Positions 40,947 through 53,814 of a stretch of DNA of 64,000 bases are shown here, piece by piece. The stretch is from Echinometra lucunter (Eukaryota > Echinodermata > Echinoidea > Camarodonta > Echinometridae). Where the stretch lies: positions 21,410,932 through 21,474,931 of the forward strand of contig CM057162.1 of NCBI GenBank assembly GCA_029962745.1, read 5' to 3'. The stretch's first letter is position 1, and each line of letters opens with the position of its first letter. A program made the translations under genes and the position numbers. Under the pieces are notes generated by a model. That model did not search any database, was not told the origin of the DNA, and was given only the letters and a program-made list of their open reading frames with translations.

Positions 40947-43900
40947 CATTATTATTATCAACCATTAAGGTGATCTTGCCTATGGAGGTTTGCATGGTGG
41001 TACTGAACATGGATAAGGTTTACAGTTCACCATGTGGTAAGTCCTGAAAAGGACGGTTATTAGAGAAAAAGTGGGAAAAGTTGAGAGGAGAAGAAATGGA
41101 GAGGCAAGATAAAGAGTAAGAAAGTTTATCTTTCTTGAGAATGAGTTAAAGGGTAAGTCCACCCTAGAAGTTTCACTGTTTCAGTAAAAGGAGATAAATT
41201 TGTACAGCATTTTAAAAAAGAAGTGAGCAAAATCGGTCAAAGAATAAGAAAATTACACTCATTTACATTTCCTAGTAAAATACTCTCAGCTTGGCAAATT
41301 GGCAACACTGATGACATCATATGCAAGCAGGTCTCCATTCACTTTGTACATAAAATTTCACATTTTCTCAATTTTCTTGGTAGTAACACATTTTCTTACC
41401 CCATAGTCAAAGTATGTTATGTAAAAAGCAATTCTTCTGAACATACATTGATTATGGGGGTTAGAAAATGTGTCACTCATCTCTAGAAAGATACTCTCTC
41501 TTGCTCCCTATCCCGCCTTTCCATTTCTTCTCCCCCTCAACTTTCTCCAATTTCCTCTAAGCGGTAACAGTCCTTTTCAGGACTTACCACATGGTGAAGC
41601 TTAAAAAACATCATTCACGTCACCATGAAGGCTTGTTCACATATTAGGAGGAAAGCCCCTTCAGGAAAGCCCTGCAGTTTCCCCTCTTCATATTTGAACA
41701 GGCCTTAAAAGGCATCTCGTGCCTATTAGGACATTCTCTTGTGTGGTATGAGTCCTGATTGGTACTAATAATAAGCACCAATTAACATTTTCTTCATTTA
41801 TTGTTCTAATCAGTTTGGAAACGTAGTGAAAATTAGTGTCCTGAAAACATATGTAAAAAATGCAAAATGCATGCTGTTGTATGTTTTGCTTGCGTTTCGG
41901 ATGCTTCTTCATGCCACTGTGTTTGCTAAGCTAACATACACTTCATTTCTTATCTACATCCTTATGTAAGTGAATGGAAATGTGTACTTTACATAAACAG
42001 TTACATAGACTGGTACATATAATTTCCTAAGTTATTGTACTTTTAATTAGTTAATCCCTGTATATAGGATTATTGTTCTTCACGTACCCTAACTAACAGT
42101 TGTAATATGGCAAGAAATTAACAACTGAAAGATTCAACCCAGTTTGTAGTCCAATGTACATGTGTGTTTACTTTGTGGCTTATGATCATTCCATACCTTC
42201 AAGTCTACACCAATTCTTTTTCACTACGTAGTCACCATTCTGCAGTTTACTTCCAAATTGTAGTCCCATTATCTTTAAAAGTACCCATGCTGGCTTCAAT
42301 ACAAATTGTATACTGACAATACTTTGTTTCATATCTTCCAATTTTCTCTACAGGATGTTTTGCCTGTCCAGGTAGCTCATCTTGTCTGTATGAGCTCCAG
42401 GTCTGTGATTTCTATAACGATTGTCCAGGAGGGGAAGATGAAGTAGAAAGTCTCTGCAATCATTCACAATTCATCAGTAAGTCTCTAAGTACTCTGCAAG
42501 TCTTCCTTTGTATAATACTAAGGGCAGCAATAGATGATCAAGGCATGGGCATTATCTGTCACAAAGATTCAGTTCCTGATACCATCTCGGAACAGTTTTA
42601 TGAAGTGAAACTAATTCTAAGGCAATCTGTGTATCAAAGAAACTTTTCTGTAAAGGCCGTACCGGTATTTTTGTTTCACTCACACTTTTCCTTACTGAAA
42701 AACTATACTAAGAGAGCTTGTGCATAAAGACCACCTGCCCATAAGGAGCACCTTTCATCCTCCAAGTTTTGTAATCTTCAGAGTTCTTACCATCAAAATG
42801 GAAGCTTGTGACGATTTACTGTTCAAGTCTTGATATCCAAACTTCTGACTGTGATGGTGGCCGCTAACGATGTGCGAAAAGTTCTGTTTTTCCAGCACTC
42901 TACTTTCTCTCAACTCTTGGGCCCATCTTTTTGTTCAAGAGAGGAATTCATTCAGCCGTAATAAAACAGAGTACCATGGCAACAATGGTAATTTGATGGT
43001 ATACTGTCAGTCAATTATGGTAAATTATCAAATTACCATCAAATTGCTATGGGAGACTATGGTACTTTGTTGCACTGTGCTCTACTTTCTTCTCATTCTC
43101 TACCCCGTCTTTGCTCTATTTTCTTCTCAACTCTCTACCCCCATCTCAGAGGAAATTCAGGTCCCAACAGGAGAATGGGTGACAATTGACCAGCATTCTG
43201 GAAGTGAGGATGATCGCGGCACCCCAGCGAGCGACTTCGTCGAGTTCACACACTATGTGTTCCGTGGTGAGCCTGGTACAACCCTGTTCATGGAGCTGTT
43301 GAATTACACCTGGTCCAATGGCCCACTTCTTCCTCTGCTTCGAATCTACGCCGGCAACGGGGAAGATCCCACGAACTCCTCAGCAAACTCGGCCTACTTG
43401 GATGGCAGCGGGTACTCTCATAGCATCAGCTATTCTGATAACTTTACCTTGAACAGTGACAAACGGGCTACGGTCCTAGTTGGATTCCCCAAGGGTATTG
43501 ATGATATGTCCAAGAATAAGAAGGTCATCACTGCCATAGGTAAGCACCATATTGGTAACATTTAATAACAAGTCAGCAGCCATTGGTAAGCACCAAGGAT
43601 ATACATTTGTACAAGTCACAGCCATAGGTAAGCACGCAAAAGTTGATGCATTTTATATAAGTCACTACTGCCAATGTAGGTAGGCACCAAGGATGATACA
43701 TTTATACCAAAGGTTCCACTTGTCATAGTTAAGTCACAAAGATTGTATACATTAATCAAGTCACAACCATAGGTAAGCACCAAAGATTGATACATCTATA
43801 AGATAACTGCCATGTAGGTGGAGGCACCAAGCTTGATACATTTTTACAAGTCACAAAGCCTTAGCTAAGCACCAAAGATTGATACATGTATACAGTCAAC

Positions 43901-46900
43901 TGCCATAGTAAGCACCAAAGATTGATACATTTAAAAAGTACTGTCATTTGTAGCAGCAACCATGCACACTCATCCTAGAAAAAATCTTGATTCCGTTGTG
44001 GTTAAACATGCATTCAGTGAACACAGTGCAGCACACAGTCTTCTGCTGCAGTGCATGGGAGCGACTGAACGTCAGGGGTGCAATGAGCATGTTTCTCTGT
44101 GACTGGTCATTCGTAGAACATTATTTTTATGGATAAAGCTTGTTTTTTAACTTATTTGTATAACTTTTATTTTTTCATGTAGATACATCTTCCTGATGTG
44201 TCATGGAAGGCTATGTACATGTGATACATGTATTCTAGCTATGTTCATGCAAAAAATCCATTTTATTTATAAAAAAAGATAATACATAGATATACATTTA
44301 GCCAACTGGAGAACCAAACTCTTCATATTAATGAATTGGTGTGTGTATACTCAAATACTTTATCATCAGATTAATCACTGTTTGATCAAATCTAGAAATT
44401 ATTACCTGTAAATAAACACTATGTGCATCTGTAGTTTCAGTAGATCCCATGATTTTGGGGTTATCTTTTCATCTTGGAAACGGCCACATATTATTATTTT
44501 TTCTCTTATAATTCAGCTTGTGAGAGCCCTCAGACGCCGTGCTTCAGATCCCCTAACTGTGTAAACTGGGCCAATGAAACCTGTGATGGAGTAGATCAGT
44601 GTGTCTACAGCAAAGAAGATGAACTGAACTGTGATGGTAAGGCCCCATTTACGTCATTTCCAGTTGAGGCAAGTTGGGTCAGTAGAATTAAACCCATTCG
44701 TGACAGGAATTATTGAAAGCCTAATTTGATCAGCTTTTATTCTTCAAATTGGCAATACCAACATTTTTATTTTATTGCTACATTTTTTCTTATAAAATGT
44801 CATGTATCTGAAATGAATATAAATTGACAGGAATTATGATGAAAAGTCAAAAAGTTGCCAATTTAAGGATTTTAATGCTTATTTTCCTTTAAAAAAATTT
44901 CAGCATCAAACAACAAATATTGACGCAACCAAAGTAGGCACAGTTTGTGTAGGAATTTTTTGCTCTTTCTGCTCATGTATTTGGTATGAGTTTTTAGGGT
45001 TTTGCATCAAAAGATATTAGGCCAAACCACAAAATGTGAACCTCGGTCATGAATGGGTTAAGTCTGGCCTGTTGAACCAAATATTGTGGGTTGAATAGAC
45101 CCCGGGCATACACCTGAAGCTTGCATTATGTGGTATGTGCCCCCTCCCCCCCTGTTTCATGGAAGCAGGCTATGTTTCATGTGGAAAACACTCTGTCTCT
45201 CTGATAGGATGTTAACACATTGCTACTGGACACCGGATGGCCCTATATCAAGTCTGGGGAAAGAGAGAATTCATTATTCAAAGGGAGGCCCGTGGTAGAG
45301 GACACTCACTACCTTTGCACATTAAAAACCCACTTGGAAGAATAGGGAGAGATCCCAGTGAGACCAGTAGTTATATCGGTAGGAGAGACCCAGGGTCTTG
45401 ATGAGAAATTTGCTTCCCCCCCCCCCTCTCAAAGTTGAAGTGTAGGTCACGCCAAATTTGAGAATAATGACCTTATTTATGCAGGCTTCTGAGAACTGCT
45501 GCAGTAAACTGCAGAGGTAGAATAAGAGTCCAGATCTTGACATTTCTGTTTAACCTACATGTACATGTAAGTGGAGTATGTGTAGCATCTTTGTTTGTGC
45601 ATAGCGACCATTTTCCCCACTGCTTATTTTACTGTATAATTTCATGAATGACCACAGTTACTTTTTCTTGTGTGAATGAGCCGTAAACAGAAAAGAAAAC
45701 TAAAACCCACAACAAAAGAGTTTATAGCCAATTGGTCTACTACCAGTTGGTCTAATTGTCAGATCGTTTTACACCACCATGGCTTAACCCATTTCGTCTA
45801 CTATCATTTTGGTCTCATTGCCATTTGGTCCAATCATCACTTGGTCTTATACCCACTGGGCTAATTGTCATTTTGTCTAATGATGAAATGGTCTAATTGT
45901 TACCTGTCTACTTAGTTTTCCTCATTCCTAATTGGTCCATTACCAGTTTATCCAGTCAGATAGACTAAGTGGTGTTAGACCAAGTGGATATTGACAAAAA
46001 GGGCATAGCCTAACTGGATAATTGAACGAAATGGTAATTGGACTAAGTGGCTATTAGACTAAATGGTTATTAGACAAAGTGGTTGTAGACAAAATCGGAT
46101 TAGACTATGTGAGATGAGACCAACGGGCATTAGACAAAGTGAGAGTAGACACCAAGTGACAATTCACCCACAAAGACCAGCATCACAATAAAAACCACTT
46201 AATGATATTAATAAGATGCTCATTAACGTGTCACTAGTGGTTCACACTTAAAGCAACAAACCCTGCATTTTTTGTGTTTGGGTGTGTGTTGTGGTGAAGG
46301 TGTACAAGGGGGGGAAAATGGCAATTCAAGAGTTTTTATTCTTTTGCGGGGGAGGGGGGGGGGGCTCATGGGGGCAAAAAGGTGTGAACCAATTAAATTT
46401 CTTATAAAGTTAATGCAAAATGTGACAAAGATATCTTCTGCGCAACTTTTGGACAATTCTGTTTTATTTATTAAATGTGAAGAAGCCTCTATTTGCCAAA
46501 AGTTGCGCAGAATATATCTTGACATCATATTTGGCATCAACTTTATAAGAATTTCATTGGGTCACACCTTTTTGCCTCCAGGAGGCAAAAAAAAAACCCA
46601 AAACCTCTTGCATTGCTGTTCCCCCCCCCCTTGTACACATTCACACACACACACACACACACACCCTCACACACACACACACACAAATGGATTTGCTTCT
46701 TTGTATGTGAAGAAGCCTCTATTGTTACTTTACTATTATTGCTGTTGCAACATTGTATTTACCAGATTGTGATCTGTCCTGTTACTTTGATGATTCAACA
46801 TGTCTTTACTACCATGATTACTGTGATGGTGAATATGACTGCTCTGCCGGGGAAGATTGAAATTAAACTGTGCAGGTAAAAGCTTCAAGTTGATTGAACT

Positions 46901-49900
46901 TAATTTATGTCCCGGACCCCTCAAGGTGGACAATTTTAAACACAGAGCTCAGTGCATGCAGAGCCAAGGATTTAGATCCAGACCCCTTATCTAAAAAATA
47001 GGTGTGGAGCCCTGTTTAATAGTTGGCAGAACAGATGGGTTTGAATCCACCTTTGGTAGATTCCTGAAGCCTGCATGATACAAACAGGCTATGTGTCCAG
47101 TGGAAAACACTCCATCCTCTGGGATATGGTGTTAAATGGAGGTCCCATGTAGACATAAGTCAACCCCTTTGCACGTTAAGTGCGGTTTTCACAGGCACCA
47201 GAACGTTTTGCGAATGGTGTGGATGTTGAAAAAATTGTATGCTTCGAAAATTTGCCAAACTTGGGCGGGGGTTCAGAAGCATTGTCAACTATTGTTCGAG
47301 GGATGTGGGAAACATTCGCAAAAAATTTGAAACTTTTTATAAATTATGCTGAACTAAAATGAAAACATTGGCGACGCTTCCGAACTCCTGTGCAGGTTCG
47401 GCGAACTTTTGAAGCATGTAATGTGAATGTCAGACTTTGCCATTTTTCTACATTGGCATCCTTCGCAATCATTTCGCATGCCGGTGAAAACCACACTTTA
47501 AGAGCCCAGTGCAACTATTTAAAACCATAGAGGTACAGTGTCACCTTTAGGAGATGCTTTTGCAGTATCTGTTGGTCCAGAATGTTGGGCAGTACATATC
47601 ATACATGGGCAGAAAGAGAAAAATGCACTGACAAATTTGAGCCCATTCCCATCACTGTATGGTGTGGCATTCTCGAATTAGAGCAGTTTATAAGTGTAAC
47701 TAATCATTAAACTCTTTAAATTGGCAATGCAGTGAATAATATATATCACTTTTTCTGTGTTCAAATTGGCAAATTTTGATTCAATTTTCAATTATATTTC
47801 ATTATGGTTTATGTTATATATATCCATATTTATTTTTTTCAAGCTATGTAAACATGGAAAAAAAATTATTTGTATTGCCAATTGAGGATTGAAGATGATT
47901 AATTTAGACCTCAAGAAAGCTCTGTACTGCTATGGGTTAATGAGGGTAGGGGGAAACCGTCATGTATTGGTACAGCGCAACATCCCAATGAGTTATATCA
48001 GGAGGAGAGATTGGAGGATCACAGCCGGTGATTAAGTTTCTTTTCCCCCTCTTGGTGTAGGATATGTCAATAGTTTAATGATACTACTTTTGTTTGGCAT
48101 ATTTTTTGTGCAAAACCACCGTGTCTAGGACATGATGGTATTGCATCAAGAAAAGGCAACGGGTAATATCATGATTTTGTTATAAATGGATGGTTTGTTA
48201 ACCTTCTGTTTTTATCTATCCCTCTCTAAATTTTCCCAAAGGATGTTTCTCTTGTCTGGAAGCTCTGAATGTATTATTGATTCCCTGGTATGTGACTTCT
48301 ATAACAACTGTCCAGGAGGAGAAGACGAAGCAGAAAGTCTCTGCAGAGATTATGATTTTATCAGTAAGCTTTCAAATCATCTTCTGCTCTTTTTATACTG
48401 TAGTGTGAAGTGGTGTGGAAACTAATTTTCCTGTTCATCATTATAGTTGGGGTAATATTGACAAATATAAAACATCACAATTTTGTTATTCATGATTTTT
48501 NNNNNNNNNNNNNNNNNNNNNNNNNNNNNNNNNNNNNNNNNNNNNNNNNNNNNNNNNNNNNNNNNNNNNNNNNNNNNNNNNNNNNNNNNNNNNNNNNNNN
48601 NNNNNNNNNNNNNNNNNNNNNNNNNNNNNNNNNNNNNNNNNNNNNNNNNNNNNNNNNNNNNNNNNNNNNNNNNNNNNNNNNNNNNNNNNNNNNNNNNNNN
48701 NNNNNNNNNNNNNNNNNNNNNNNNNNNNNNNNNNNNNNNNNNNNNNNNNNNNNNNNNNNNNNNNNNNNNNNNNNNNNNNNNNNNNNNNNNNNNNNNNNNN
48801 NNNNNNNNNNNNNNNNNNNNNNNNNNNNNNNNNNNNNNNNNNNNNNNNNNNNNNNNNNNNNNNNNNNNNNNNNNNNNNNNNNNNNNNNNNNNNNNNNNNN
48901 NNNNNNNNNNNNNNNNNNNNNNNNNNNNNNNNNNNNNNNNNNNNNNNNNNNNNNNNNNNNNNNNNNNNNNNNNNNNNNNNNNNNNNNNNNNNNNNNNNNN
49001 TTGTATTTTTTTAATCAAATGCATTGGAAAAGATAGAGAACAAAATATGAATTTAAAGACCACTTCATAATGCTTGCAAAATGGTTCCGGGAGTTGGATC
49101 AATTTCAAACTTCTTCCTTTTAATTAGTTTTCATGGAATGTAACAAACCCGAAAATGGCATAAAAATCCTTTATTCGTTTTGTTCATGGATAATTATCAT
49201 CCTTACATTAGATAGATCCTTATCACCCATAAAAATGATATGTTTTTATAGGTTTTCCCAGCCAAGTTTGTAATTTTGTCAATATAATTCATATTACAAG
49301 CATTCAGTTTTAAAAATTTTGCCAAACAATGCTATTCTGCAGCTCAAATTCATGATTCATGTTTTCGAATTCATCTTGGAAGCATTCAATTTAGCATTTT
49401 AGTCAGTCAAATTCACACTTTTCTCATCCAAATTCAAAGTTTTCGCACATATTTTTTAAATAAAACCGTCTTTCATTTTACATCGCATGGTCATGTGATC
49501 AAGCACGGGTGATGTTCGTTATTCCGAAGGTTTTTATTCTGAAGGTGTTATTCCGAAGGTTCTTTATTCAGAAACATGCAACTTGCATATATCTAGATGT
49601 TCGTTAGTCTGAAAATGAAAAAGGGTTCGTTAATCCAAACATTTGTGGCGTTATTCCAAAGGTTCATTGGTCATAAGGTTCGTTGTTCCGAAGTTAATCC
49701 GAAAATGAAATAGGGTTCGTTATTCCGAAGGTTCGATAGTCAGAAAATGAAATAAGGTTCGTTATTCCGAAAATAACTAACAAACTAACAAACCTTATTT
49801 CCTTTCGGAAACGAACCTTCGGAATAAAGAACCTTTTATCATTTTCAGACTAACGAACCTTTGCAATAAATAACAAACCTTATTTAATTTTTGGACTCAC

Positions 49901-52900
49901 GAACCTTCGGAATAATGAACCTTCGGAATAAATGAACCTTCAGAATAAATGAACCTTCGGAATAAACGAACCTTCGGAATAACGAACTGTAACCCAGCAA
50001 CACGCCTGCTTGTACATTGCAATTCACCTTGGAGCAACCAGTTTAGCAGCTTGTGCATTCATTTTAACATTTGTTGTTGTTTTCTTCTTTATGCATTTGA
50101 TATCTTTGTATCAGGTTAATTGGGCGTGACTTTATATCTGCCTTTCAAGGCAGAGCCTGAAGGTTTCTGATAATGTTTTTTTAGAGATCTCATTGTTTGA
50201 TGTAGTGACTGTTAAAAGGCTTGTTCATTTTTTTTCTTGCACAGAAGTTAAAGACATGAATCAGGATAAATACAGATAAAGATCTAATGTAATTGTTTCA
50301 TTTTGAAGGAAGGATACACACTGGAAGACATTTCAGAAGACTGTTGAAAATTCTTATACCGTTGTTTCATGCACAAGATTTAAAAGAATATGCAGTGGTT
50401 CATCTGAGTATAAGTCTTTTTTTTTAAAATACCCATCAAACACGTAAGGAAATGGTGGAAGGGGTGAAGTTGTGGCCCTTTCATCCCTTTCTTCGGGGGA
50501 CTGTCACATCAATTTGTTTTGTTCAAATGGGCCATATTTTCAAGTATGTATGCACAAGTTGTGCACATCTTGAAGAAATGTGCAGAGTGCAATCCATCCT
50601 TTAAATAAGTAGCCTACAAAAAGTGAGTGATATGGATCAAGGTGCAAATGAAATTCAGAATCGGCTCTTCTTTTTTTTCATGGTAATTCAAACAAAATAG
50701 TTGGATTATCTACATGCATGTTAACATGACAGAACATATTACGAATTTACTGCCCCATTGGCAAATTTTAATACTCGAAGTGTCCTTTCTTCAATAGCAG
50801 ATGAATTTGAATGATTCTTATATACATGTAATTTGAATTGCACCGAGATGAATTTGAATGATACAAAAGCAATTACCACAGTAATGCTTCAGAGTTCATC
50901 ACTCCTAGCAGCATGTTAACAACACCTTTTATCATAGGGGTAGACAGACATGGCTACTAATCAAAGTTACTGCAAAGTGATGTGCCCTGGAAGTTGGAAA
51001 CTGACTTATTTCTCGCAATCAGATAGCATTATGTTATACTCATGTAGATTCTGTGTTTTATTCTGTTATATTTAAACCAATTATTTCTTTATAAAGCAAC
51101 AACTAATCCACTGGGTGCTTCCCATGTTACGCTCCTGGTTGGGATTGTCTGCATATGGACTATGTGTGTGATGGCTTTCCTGATGTCTCAACGCAACAGA
51201 TGAATCATATTGCAACAGTGAGTTCGAATGGATCACTTAGTTTTTGCAATACAGCTGTGCCACCTATAATGAAGCTTGGCATCTTATTCAAAATGCTTCC
51301 CTACTATAAGATGTCACTTTAAAAAGAAATCAGTTTTCTCAAAAATATCTGTGGACGCATGCTCTAAAAGTTCAAGTACAAAGTAAGGGATCCGTAATAT
51401 GGTCGACAAAAATGGTAAGATGAAGAAAAAATTAAAAACATTGTTCTAGAATTTGAATAAGTCGAACGTGGCCTCTGTATAGTAATCAAGAAATAATGTG
51501 CGGCTTATCTTGTTGCATATAGATTGTTTCTTCAATTCATACTGATACATGTTGTTAATGTTTGCAGAAATATAGGAAAGGATTAAAAAGAAAACCCTTC
51601 AAACATCTAACTGAAAATTTATTCTATTTAGCTTACCAAAAAATGAGAATACCTTGTATATGAGAATAATGATAAGTGAAGATCAGCATCATTGATTTCT
51701 TTCATCTGAATGCTCTGCAAGACTTAAGGCATTGGCTAACATTGTTATGATTTTAAAAAATCTCATTTTGTTACATAAAAATGGGATCAACATTAGGGTT
51801 ATAGTGTAAAAATACCAGTCTGAAAGTTTCAGAGCATAATATCCACGGGAAATAATCTTTAAATATTAGAAATGTGAACCAATGTTTAAAAAATATACGA
51901 GGGTCGGTTACATAGACCCAACATAAGGAATGCGCATGAGCACATGACTCAACGGACCGCATGTGTGTATTGACGTATCACGCGGCGGAAGGCAGGTAAA
52001 CGGTATTTTTGAATTCGTGCAAACGGTCCTCTTAGTTCAGTGTCTCTCGAGCGAAAGCTGATAAAATTGCGGTTTGCGTTCTCTAACTTACAGCTTCCTT
52101 CCAAATTATGGTTGGTTTCAGGGTTTTCGAAGTCCAAATAAAACTACTCATACGCATGTTTCATCTTAGTTTGAGAATTTTTTAAATCGGCTGCTCACAA
52201 TGTTAGCCAATGCCTTTAATAGGCTATCCACAGGCAATCTTCTATGAAGCTCTATTTGTTACCATAAATCTGTATTTTCTTTGTTTTTTCACAGCAACCA
52301 CAACCCCCACCAACATGACTTGCTTTGAATGCGAATCTGATTATTGCGTGTACGAGGAATGGATTTGTGATGGCCAATTTGATTGTTACGATAATCTAGA
52401 TGAACAGATTGTGGTAAGTGAAATATGAAAATAATAGATGGTAATTATTAGTCAAATCAGACATCGGAGCAATGTAATTTTTACATTGCATCACCTGACT
52501 TTCACAAGCCAAAAATTGTGAGTTGTCTCAGAAACGGATTGAGAATTTTAACATTTGTTGTCACTTGTTAGCTACTGATGAGGAATGCATTGGATTTTTA
52601 CACACGTAACCCTCTCCTTGCAGGAAGAGAGCTTTAATATTGACATAACTTCTTCATTATGTGCAATATTTTATGTATGAATTTTTTATCATGTAGGTCT
52701 TGGGAGTAGCAGGTGTGGACGCACATGCCTCCGGCCAAACAGTGTTGTACTTCACTTTTGTGCACCCTGACCCACTGCTGCTCCCTAATCTTTTTTACTT
52801 GTTCTTTCATTCTCATTATGTATTTGTCCGCTGCTATTTTTGTATTGTACCTGTGCTTTTTTTAATCTGGTCAAATAAATAATAATAATGATGATAATAA

Positions 52901-52997
52901 TGATAATAATAATAATAATAATAATAATGATAATAATAATAATAATAATGATAATAATAATCAAATAATAATAAGAAGAATAATAACAATAATAATG

Positions 52998-53028
<31 letters not shown>

Positions 53029-53780
53029 ATAATAATAATAATAATAATGATAATAATAATTATAATAATAAATAACCTGTTGCCTACTGGAACAGTGTTG
53101 TCCCTGTATTAAGTCTATGGGAGTCTGAGAATTTCAGTAGTCTGCAGGTTAAGCTTTTTTGCATATCACATTTTATTCTTGCAGATTGGAAAGAATATAT
53201 CAAGAGAAGATTTAATCAGTTTTCTTTCCATTCATTTTACCCCGCAAACAGGCGTCTGCAAAGATGACCAGTTGCAGTGCTACTACGACGAGACCTGTAT
53301 CAGTCAAATGAGACGTGTGATGGTTATTACGACTGCCCTGGAGGTGTGGATGAATATAACTGCACAGGTGAACATTATCGATCATCGACTTGATTTGATC
53401 TGATATAACCATTCATATGCACATAACTTACGAAGTACACAGGATAAGCTGCTTCTAAAGCTATCTCACTTAAAAACAAAAGAAGTCTTTGGGATCGTGC
53501 TTTCAATTGCGATGCTCCAAAACTTTGGAATAAACTCCCACTGGAAATAAGAAAAGCCCCATCTGTTACCATCTTCAAAGATTTATTGAAGACTCACCTC
53601 TTTTCAGGAGTTTTTGGTTAGTTGTATTACATGTATATATTTAATTTTTTTGAGCAGTAGCATTGTTGGGAGCTCTGTTACATTACAGATCAGTAGAGTA
53701 TATTTACATAGTAACTGTGCTATATAAGTGATCTAATTATTATTATATTATCATCATTATCATTATTATTATTATTATTA

Positions 53781-53814
<34 letters not shown>

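Larger units (their letters stand above)
36120..48500 (+). repeat. Left copy of the contig overlap (unit D)
   Basis: 12,381 bp that align collinearly with 49001-61339 (12,339 bp). The differences are mainly one-base insertions or deletions. This copy stops exactly at the first N. Exons in its first part are intact, and those from 43450 to the gap are damaged. Confidence 0.9.

Noticed and set aside
48410..49108. Long ORFs across the gap on both strands
   Set aside because: They consist of N codons.
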